This document shows, piece after piece, positions 5,431 to 9,648 of a stretch of 11,754 nucleotides of DNA (position 1 is its first letter; each line of letters starts with the position of its first letter). The stretch lies in assembly GCA_016649585.1 (NCBI GenBank), contig JAENXH010000030.1, positions 1 through 11,754 on the forward strand, written 5' to 3'. The stretch is from Methanosarcinales archaeon (GTDB taxonomy: Archaea > Halobacteriota > Syntropharchaeia > Alkanophagales > Methanospirareceae). The position numbers were made by a program, and so were the translations under genes. The notes beneath the pieces were generated by a model, which was not told where the DNA came from, searched no databases, and was given only the letters and a program-made list of their open reading frames with translations.

Positions 5431-5907
5431 CTAAAATGTCCACCTAATAATGTGTGGAGTGTAATCCTGTAATTCTCCTTTAAACCCGATAAATCCGTAG
5501 TATATCGTTCTGAAAGTATTTTCCATAGACGCATCGGAGTATAGGAGTCTCGAAGCATCGACGAACCTGGTGTATAAGCGAATCAGTGTCCTCGCTCCAT
5601 ATAAATAATAATATAAGAGAGAGTAATAGAGAGAGAGAGTAAGAGAAGATACAAGTAACAAGTGTAATACCCCATTAAACGAGGCGGTTACTTTTTTTAG
5701 GCTATCTAACCAAACTTTTTTTCTCTCTCTTATCTCTTTTTTCTCACTTACTACTTTTGGTATCTGGGGCATAATCATATTCTTGGGCATAAGCTCAGCG
5801 GTGTATAAGCGTATCTGATGTATAAGCGTATCTGATGTATAAGCGTATCTGATGTATAAGCGTATCTGATGTATAAGCGTACTACGGAAGGGTGTGTTTT
5901 TAATCAT
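5431..5907 (-). CDS. Doubtful ORF running through the 17-bp repeats
   Basis: The frame is open from within the polymerase gene to a TAG at 5431, 2 bases before the Shine-Dalgarno of the next gene. I list it from ATG 5907, which overlaps the polymerase stop and has a GGTGGG-like site upstream; an internal start at 5790 (MPKNMIMP) is the alternative. The protein would have repeats of TLIHQIRLY type, a basic stretch (SEKKEIRERKKV) and low-complexity LTLSLYYSLLYYYLYG. Against it: the 17-bp repeat unit is open in all three minus-strand frames, so an open frame here is cheap, and much of the rest comes from CT-repeat DNA. For it: it fills an otherwise large gap in a compact operon. Function unknown. 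Confidence 0.35.
   Translation of the reverse strand: MIKNTPFRSTLIHQIRLYIRYAYTSDTLIHQIRLYTAELMPKNMIMPQIPKVVSEKKEIRERKKVWLDSLKKVTASFNGVLHLLLVSSLTLSLYYSLLYYYLYGARTLIRLYTRFVDASRLLYSDASMENTFRTIYYGFIGFKGELQDYTPHIIRWTF
5572..5588 (+). repeat. Diverged extra copy of the 17-bp repeat
   Basis: GTATAAGCGAATCAGTG matches the 17-bp unit at 5803-5882 in 13 of 17 positions, with the first nine identical, and lies about 215 bases away in the same orientation. It supports the unit being a protein-binding site, not only a slippage product. Confidence 0.5.
5597..5605 (-). promoter_or_regulatory. Possible internal archaeal TATA box
   Basis: On the minus strand this reads TTTATATGG within a T/A-rich run (TATTATTATTTATATGG). 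A start about 25 bases downstream would fall in the diverged repeat at 5572-5588 and give a leader of roughly 150 bases to the gene starting at 5421. It could drive the downstream half of the operon, but A/T-rich sequence makes such matches common. Confidence 0.25.
5606..5651 (+). repeat. AT-rich segment and GA-repeat (purine) tract
   Basis: The plus strand runs from ATAATATAAG into GAGAGAG blocks interrupted by TAAT, ending near AGAGAAGAT. ATAAGAGAGAG (5613-5623) is an exact inverted match of CTCTCTCTTAT at 5723-5733. Such strand-asymmetric purine tracts beside AT-rich DNA can unwind easily, which fits an origin, but low complexity also makes chance matches likely. Confidence 0.6.
5803..5882 (+). 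repeat. Tandem 17-bp iteron-like repeats (4.7 copies)
   Basis: The unit GTATAAGCGTATCTGAT occurs at 5803, 5820, 5837 and 5854, identical each time, followed by a 12-base partial copy whose last bases diverge (GTATAAGCGTAC). There are no spacers between units. The block lies immediately downstream of the polymerase gene, with a diverged copy at 5572-5588 and an AT/GA-rich region nearby. Directly repeated units of this size next to replication genes are typical of iterons that bind an initiator, so a replication origin or its control site is my leading reading. Confidence 0.85.
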
Positions 5908-7636
5908 CAGATTCCCACCCCCCCAAATACTCTCCAATTTTGTCCCACATATCTATGCCGCGAGGGTCTTGGTATCGGTCAGGATACTTTATAATTTCGG
6001 CACTTGTCGTTACATTAAACCCTTCCAAAACTATTTCTCCAGCGCGAGACATAAGTGATTGGGTTTCCTTTACGGTTTCTTCCAGAGTTTCTAAAGGACT
6101 TTCTATGAGTATGGCATCGTGTACAGGAGCACATACTTTGATACCAGCTTCCAGTATCAAGCAGCAGGCTAATCGTAGTATTTCGGAACCGTGCGCCTGC
6201 ATAGGGAAGTTGCGGATGCTGCTTTCTTTCTGGTATTTTGTAAGCATAGTCCAGCCGAAGCAGGTTTGAATTTTCCCGGTTATGTTCGCCATATTGAAGA
6301 CGTTATCGGACCACGCCCAGTATTCCTCATAGAGTTTTTTATGGTTACGTAGAAGCCCACGGGCTTGTGGTATTGGGATGTTTCCATATCGTGCGAAGGT
6401 GTTTTCCTTCATTCCGTATTGAGAGGCAAGAAAACATATTTTAAACTTCTCTCTCTCGTTGTAATGGCTTTTCTTTGTGGCATCTTCTGGGATCAATCCC
6501 GCGGCTTTCCCGAAAGTTAAGTAAGGATCACCACTTTTGTAGGAGTGCGTTAAGTTGGAGTCTTTTGACAAAGCAGCAGCTATAGCGATTTCTTGCTGGT
6601 CATAGTCGATATAAGCTATTCCGGTTCCCTTTTCAGGTTTTATAAGGCCTCGTAACCATACCGCAGGACTAAAAATAAACTGATTGGAGCTTGGTTGGTT
6701 ACGTCCCGTTTTAGCAGAGAAGGGGCTTATAAGTGTTCTGGTTCTTCCGTCTATTCCCACTGGAATTTTTTTCAAACGCAGTTTTCCCAAAGTATAACGG
6801 GCATCTTTTAGGAATTGTATTTCTGGGAAAATTCTGGTTTGTTCTTTGAATGTGTCATGATCCAGAGATAATCGTCCAGTAGCAGTACGGGGCCACGGCA
6901 TGTTCACCCTTCTTAGGTATTTCTCGAATTTTTCCAATTTAAAAACTACTCCGTCGTAAACATCGAATTGTCGATTAGCTTCTCTGGTGATATTTTTCTG
7001 TAGGCTGCCTGTATCCATTCCCCGTTTTAATTGGGTGAAAGACTTGGTATCTAAAGGTACTCCGTTCCTTTCCATCATAGCCACTGCTGCCATATATTTT
7101 CCTCTAAGTAAGGCACGGGGTATATCGAGATTTGATTGTAATTTTCTGTAAAGGTCTTTCGTGATAGCTACGTCAGAGTAGCAGTATTCGAGTATTTTTT
7201 TCTTTTCAACTGGGGTGTAGGGTGAGCCTTGTTGTATCCTATCTCTCATATCTTCTTTGTATGCGGAGGTGGTGGTGCCGCTCACTCGTAGAGCGGAGGC
7301 TACGTTGATTAGAGAGCGCGTGGTGTGCAACGTAGGATGTCCATTGAATAAGTTTCTGCATTCTACGTAGAGATCGAGGATATTTGGGGGCATCTCCCAG
7401 TTTAAAGCTAAATGGCATCCCATTTCTGCGCTTGCATAGAAAGCAACATATAAGTCTCTTTCTGAAAAAGAAAATGGGGAGGGAGGTGAAACCTCCCCTT
7501 CCAGCCATACAGTTTTTATTTCTCCAGAAACAAGATTCTCCGCTGCCATGCACACCACGGGATCAGGGTTATTCCCGGAGGTGCTGACAAACTCGAAGTC
7601 CGCTACCCATATGTTATCGAACTGCGATTTATTCAC
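5900..7636 (-). CDS. polA-like: Family A DNA polymerase with 3'-5' exonuclease
   Basis: This encodes 578 residues and should replicate the element's DNA with proofreading. The exonuclease domain has VADFEF (D13, E15), a D88-bearing ILDLYVE, and YCYSD (Y151, D155). In the polymerase domain, TGRNQPS is at 310-316. Motif A is YIDYDQQEIA (D344), motif B is R395-K399-Y407-G408 (REKFKICFLASQYG) and motif C is VHD (505-507). All catalytic residues are present. It lacks the 5' nuclease domain of cellular PolA and is shorter than the roughly 600-residue Klenow part. The words IDYDQQE, GDPYLTFGKAAG and NFPMQAHGSEILRLACC point to a subclade I associate with plasmids and phages, not chromosomes. The start is GTG with GGAGG 8 bases upstream, overlapping the previous gene by 8 bases. 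Archaeal chromosomes normally lack this family. Confidence 0.95.
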   Translation of the reverse strand: MNKSQFDNIWVADFEFVSTSGNNPDPVVCMAAENLVSGEIKTVWLEGEVSPPSPFSFSERDLYVAFYASAEMGCHLALNWEMPPNILDLYVECRNLFNGHPTLHTTRSLINVASALRVSGTTTSAYKEDMRDRIQQGSPYTPVEKKKILEYCYSDVAITKDLYRKLQSNLDIPRALLRGKYMAAVAMMERNGVPLDTKSFTQLKRGMDTGSLQKNITREANRQFDVYDGVVFKLEKFEKYLRRVNMPWPRTATGRLSLDHDTFKEQTRIFPEIQFLKDARYTLGKLRLKKIPVGIDGRTRTLISPFSAKTGRNQPSSNQFIFSPAVWLRGLIKPEKGTGIAYIDYDQQEIAIAAALSKDSNLTHSYKSGDPYLTFGKAAGLIPEDATKKSHYNEREKFKICFLASQYGMKENTFARYGNIPIPQARGLLRNHKKLYEEYWAWSDNVFNMANITGKIQTCFGWTMLTKYQKESSIRNFPMQAHGSEILRLACCLILEAGIKVCAPVHDAILIESPLETLEETVKETQSLMSRAGEIVLEGFNVTTSAEIIKYPDRYQDPRGIDMWDKIGEYLGGWESDD

Positions 7637-8516
7637 CGAGTTGTCCTCCAGTAGCTCCTGTGATTTTCTTCATTACGGGATGGTCGGCGTTTTCGATAAT
7701 TCTGTCCTCCGGAAATGCTATGTGTAATAAAGCGTCCATGTTCAGTGGGATAGTTACACGATCTCTGGTGGTTATCTCGGCAGGCCAGCGAGGTTCTCCT
7801 AAATTGGAAATAGGGACAACCGGTATATAAGCCGCGACAGCTTTTGAGCTTTTCGCTTGCACCCACTCGGTTTTAGCCATCTCCAGAATTTTTAGCATAG
7901 ATTCGGACCAGTGATTTTGTTTACCGCTACGGTCAACTAAGGTTACATTGATCAGAAAGATAGTGCCGTCCGTGTTGATAGCTGCGTGGAGTTCAATTTG
8001 CCGCAAGTCCTCTGCCATTGCATCGTACATCTTTGGCGCTACTAAGTACAGAATTTTGTCCATCCCTTCTTCCATCTCCAACATCCGAGCCGCCCATTTC
8101 CATGTTCCTTCGGAGTCCTCTCTCGTTCTGAAAAATTCAAAGCGCTTCGGTTTTCTTATTGGAACTTCCGTATATAGTGTTATGGTTTGTGGGTTGTAGG
8201 TGTCACTTAGTCGAAAGGCGTTAAAATCCGCCCCCGCGAAAGGTCTCTTTGCTTCAACGGGTGCTGTGAATTTTGCGATTATCCCAGGTTGTTCAGGTTG
8301 TTCAGGTTTTTCGTGTTGTTCAGGTTGTTCAAGTAGTTGTTTTGCGGCTTCTGCTTGTTTTTCGATGTCACTTTTAACTCCACTGTTGTCTATTACGTTT
8401 GCGATGGCTCCAGCTTTAAAAACGGCACAATTTGTCGTGTGTTGCTGGAATTTCTTTTCTTCCTCGAACTCTCTCCCACAGTTACAAGTGAATTTCGTTT
8501 TTGACACTCCACTCAT
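7629..8516 (-). CDS. Zinc-finger protein, probable conserved partner of the PolA
   Basis: This encodes 295 residues. The N-terminus has a C2HC-type zinc finger (C11, C13, H26, C30 in FTCNCGREFEEEKKFQQH). A helix and a Glu/Pro/Gln linker (EQPEQHEKPEQPEQP, about residues 63-77) follow. The rest is a conserved-looking domain: YLVAPKMYDAMA, AAINTDGTIFLINVTL, HWSESMLKILEMAKTEWV, EPRWP, LLHIAFPEDRII and NADHPVMKKITG. I remember the same word order (LV-P, AIN-x-x-G-x-x-FLW-V, W-x-x-SA, WV, EPEWP, AF-DR-I, DHPV) in a hypothetical protein encoded beside similar PolA genes in bacterial mobile elements. GGAGGGAG precedes ATG 8516. The end overlaps polA, so the two are coupled. A polymerase accessory or processivity role is inferred. 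Confidence 0.85.
   Translation of the reverse strand: MSGVSKTKFTCNCGREFEEEKKFQQHTTNCAVFKAGAIANVIDNSGVKSDIEKQAEAAKQLLEQPEQHEKPEQPEQPGIIAKFTAPVEAKRPFAGADFNAFRLSDTYNPQTITLYTEVPIRKPKRFEFFRTREDSEGTWKWAARMLEMEEGMDKILYLVAPKMYDAMAEDLRQIELHAAINTDGTIFLINVTLVDRSGKQNHWSESMLKILEMAKTEWVQAKSSKAVAAYIPVVPISNLGEPRWPAEITTRDRVTIPLNMDALLHIAFPEDRIIENADHPVMKKITGATGGQLGE
8285..8330 (-). repeat. 9-base repeats encoding the Glu-Gln-Pro linker
   Basis: CAGGTTGTT-type 9-base units recur four to five times with small changes, encoding E-Q-P triplets on the minus strand between the zinc finger and the conserved domain. Copy number probably varies by slippage; the product is a flexible linker. Confidence 0.65.
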
Positions 8517-8686
8517 TCTTCTCCCTCCAGGATTTCAAGTTCTCGGTACAACAATCTCGTTACCGTAGAGTCTATACCACTCAGCAACCCTTTCTCTTTC
8601 AATCTCTGGAAGAGCGGTAGTGGAATTACTACGTATAGGCGTTTTACGCCAATTTCGTTATTTCTTACTTCTCCTTCCTCTCTCAT
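8513..8686 (-). CDS. Small ribbon-helix-helix-like DNA-binding protein
   Basis: This encodes 57 residues from ATG 8686, preceded by GAGGAGG about 7 bases upstream. After a charged N-terminus comes a strand (VKRLYVVIPL, about 14-23), a helix (PLFQRLKEKGL) and a second helix (DSTVTRLLYRELEILE), the strand-helix-helix order and size of MetJ/Arc-type repressors. The end overlaps the next start (ATGA), and its start overlaps the previous gene by 29 bases. Likely a transcriptional regulator of this operon, with the palindromes in the divergent promoter region as candidate operators. The fold is inferred by pattern, not alignment. Confidence 0.75.
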   Translation of the reverse strand: MREEGEVRNNEIGVKRLYVVIPLPLFQRLKEKGLLSGIDSTVTRLLYRELEILEGEE

Positions 8687-8855
8687 GGTTGTCCTCCTCT
8701 TTTTTTTTATCTGTTCGGTTTTTTGCTAACGAAATACGCGACATACATTTAGGACATGGCGGGTACCTACTTTCTCCGGTATAAAACCACGAATACCCAC
8801 ACACACACTTTATTGGTATGCCTTCCGTATTTCGCCGCTTATCTATATTTTCCAT
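8658..8855 (-). CDS. Small zinc-ribbon protein, first gene of the minus operon
   Basis: This encodes 65 residues. C17-V-C19-G-Y-S-W and, 14 residues on, C34-P-K-C37 form a zinc ribbon of a type common in archaea and their viruses. The C-terminus is highly charged (KNRTDKKKEEDNHERGRRSKK). A TATA box lies 22 bases before the ATG and there is no ribosome binding site, so the message should be leaderless and this is the first gene of the operon. Likely DNA or RNA binding, perhaps a transcription factor; target unknown. Confidence 0.85.
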   Translation of the reverse strand: MENIDKRRNTEGIPIKCVCGYSWFYTGESRYPPCPKCMSRISLAKNRTDKKKEEDNHERGRRSKK

Positions 8856-8876
8856 GTAATTAATTAGGTTAAGTGG

Positions 8877-8885
8877 GTATATAAA
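8877..8885 (-). promoter_or_regulatory. Archaeal promoter (TATA box) of the replication operon
   Basis: On the minus strand GGCTTTATATACCC places the TATA core 22-30 bases before the ATG at 8855, so transcription should start at or next to the start codon (leaderless). The core GCTTTATATAC is shared exactly with the divergent promoter at 9177-9185. Confidence 0.75.
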
Positions 8886-8924
8886 GCCGATAGGTTAGAG
8901 ATTATGCGTAAGTGTGCCAAAACC

Positions 8925-8957
8925 TACTTTGAAGTTTTAGGTATTAACTTCAAAGTA
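8925..8957. repeat. Perfect 12-bp inverted repeat, 9-base spacer
   Basis: TACTTTGAAGTT (8925-8936) and AACTTCAAAGTA (8946-8957) are exact reverse complements around TTAGGTATT. It lies about 40 bases upstream of the minus-operon TATA box. Candidate roles are a repressor operator, an origin hairpin or a recombination site. Confidence 0.85.
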
Positions 8958-8966
8958 AACCCCATG

Positions 8967-8980
8967 ATTATCAAGATAAT
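8967..8980. repeat. Short palindrome ATTATC-AA-GATAAT
   Basis: Two 6-base arms with a 2-base centre lie 10 bases after the 12-bp inverted repeat. The size suits a dimeric ribbon-helix-helix operator, but short A/T-rich palindromes also occur by chance. Confidence 0.45.
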
Positions 8981-9039
8981 TACGAGATTTTTGGCCATTT
9001 TTACCCGTTTACGTTGTAGTTTTAAGAAAAGTACAGACT

Positions 9040-9093
9040 GGTTTGGCGTTCCAGGGACACAAAATAGATGCATCTTCATCTAAAAACCAAACC
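9040..9093. repeat. Nested inverted repeats between the divergent promoters
   Basis: The outer arms are GGTTTGG (9040-9046) and CCAAACC (9087-9093). Inside them are TAGATG (9065-9070) and CATCTA (9077-9082), forming an inner 6-bp stem. The inner part also contains a 10-base palindrome, AGATGCATCT (9066-9075). The arrangement could form a cruciform or bind a dimeric regulator. Confidence 0.55.
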
Positions 9094-9176
9094 TTTTAGA
9101 AAGTTTTATTTCTTGTGCTTCTCTCTAAGTTGCGTCTCCCTGTAGACGGTCTTTTTTTCGTTTTAAAAAGGATAGC

Positions 9177-9185
9177 TTTATATAC
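9177..9185 (+). promoter_or_regulatory. Archaeal promoter (TATA box) of the right operon
   Basis: TTTATATAC, preceded by purine-rich AAAAAGGATAGC (BRE-like), is centred about 30 bases before the ATG at 9211. A start about 25 bases downstream would leave a leader of only a few bases. It mirrors the promoter at 8877-8885. Confidence 0.7.
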
Positions 9186-9210
9186 TCTGATTATAAATAT
9201 ATATTTACAA

Positions 9211-9615
9211 ATGAACGATATTGAGAAAAAGCTGGAAGCTATCGAAAAGCGGCTGGAAGAAAAGCAAAACGAAAAGGGGTTTGATATGCTCGAAAAACTG
9301 GTTGCGGTATTTGTCTCGTTCAGTTCTCTCCTGTACCTTTTCTTCGTTCTGAAAGGTGGGGTATCTACGTCTACTATTTCAGAGAGTGGAGTGGTAGGTT
9401 TCACACAGTCTTTTTTAATTACAATGTGTTTCGCTGGCATTTTAGCTAACTTGGGGTACATACATTTTCATCGAAAATTCAGATTTCCGCGGAAATACTT
9501 CACGATTTATCCAGAGCACATCGCCAATAACGAGGGTAAAATGATCGCCATTCTACCAATTTTATCGTTTGTTGTCTTTTACCAATTTGTAACGAGTATT
9601 TTTTTCTGTATCTAA
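9211..9615 (+). CDS. Coiled-coil and three-helix membrane protein
   Basis: This encodes 134 residues from ATG 9211. The frame extends upstream to 9115, but the TATA box at 9177 would then lie inside the gene, so I use 9211. Residues 2-28 form a heptad coiled coil (NDIEKKLEAIEKRLEEKQNE). Three membrane helices follow: about 31-52 (KLVAVFVSFSSLLYLFFVL), 65-87 (around FLITMCFAGILANLGYIHF) and 112-134 (IAILPILSFVVFYQFVTSIF). Between the last two is a basic segment (HRKFRFPRKYF). There is no RBS, matching a near-leaderless message. It is the first gene of the right operon, followed after 33 bases by the giant gene. Function unknown; perhaps a membrane partner of that protein. Confidence 0.85.
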   Translation: MNDIEKKLEAIEKRLEEKQNEKGFDMLEKLVAVFVSFSSLLYLFFVLKGGVSTSTISESGVVGFTQSFLITMCFAGILANLGYIHFHRKFRFPRKYFTIYPEHIANNEGKMIAILPILSFVVFYQFVTSIFFCI

Positions 9616-9648
9616 TAGCACCTTGGAGCAGTAGGAGAGTAATAAAAA

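Larger units (their letters stand above)
8856..9210. other. Divergent intergenic control region, no gene
   Basis: This 355-base stretch separates the two divergent transcription units. I find no credible coding frame and no tRNA-like fold. It holds both promoters at its ends, a 12-bp inverted repeat (8925-8957), a small ATTATC/GATAAT palindrome (8967-8980), nested inverted repeats (9040-9093) and a T-rich run near 9151-9157. It is probably a regulatory hub and could also contain an origin. Confidence 0.7.

Noticed and set aside
5803..5882. Reading the 17-bp repeats as a CRISPR array
   Set aside because: Units are head to tail with no spacers, and no cas gene is in the window.
9115..9210. Upstream extension of the membrane protein at 9211
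   Set aside because: The TATA box at 9177-9185 lies inside this extension and there is no ribosome site before the upstream start. The coiled-coil domain begins naturally at ATG 9211.
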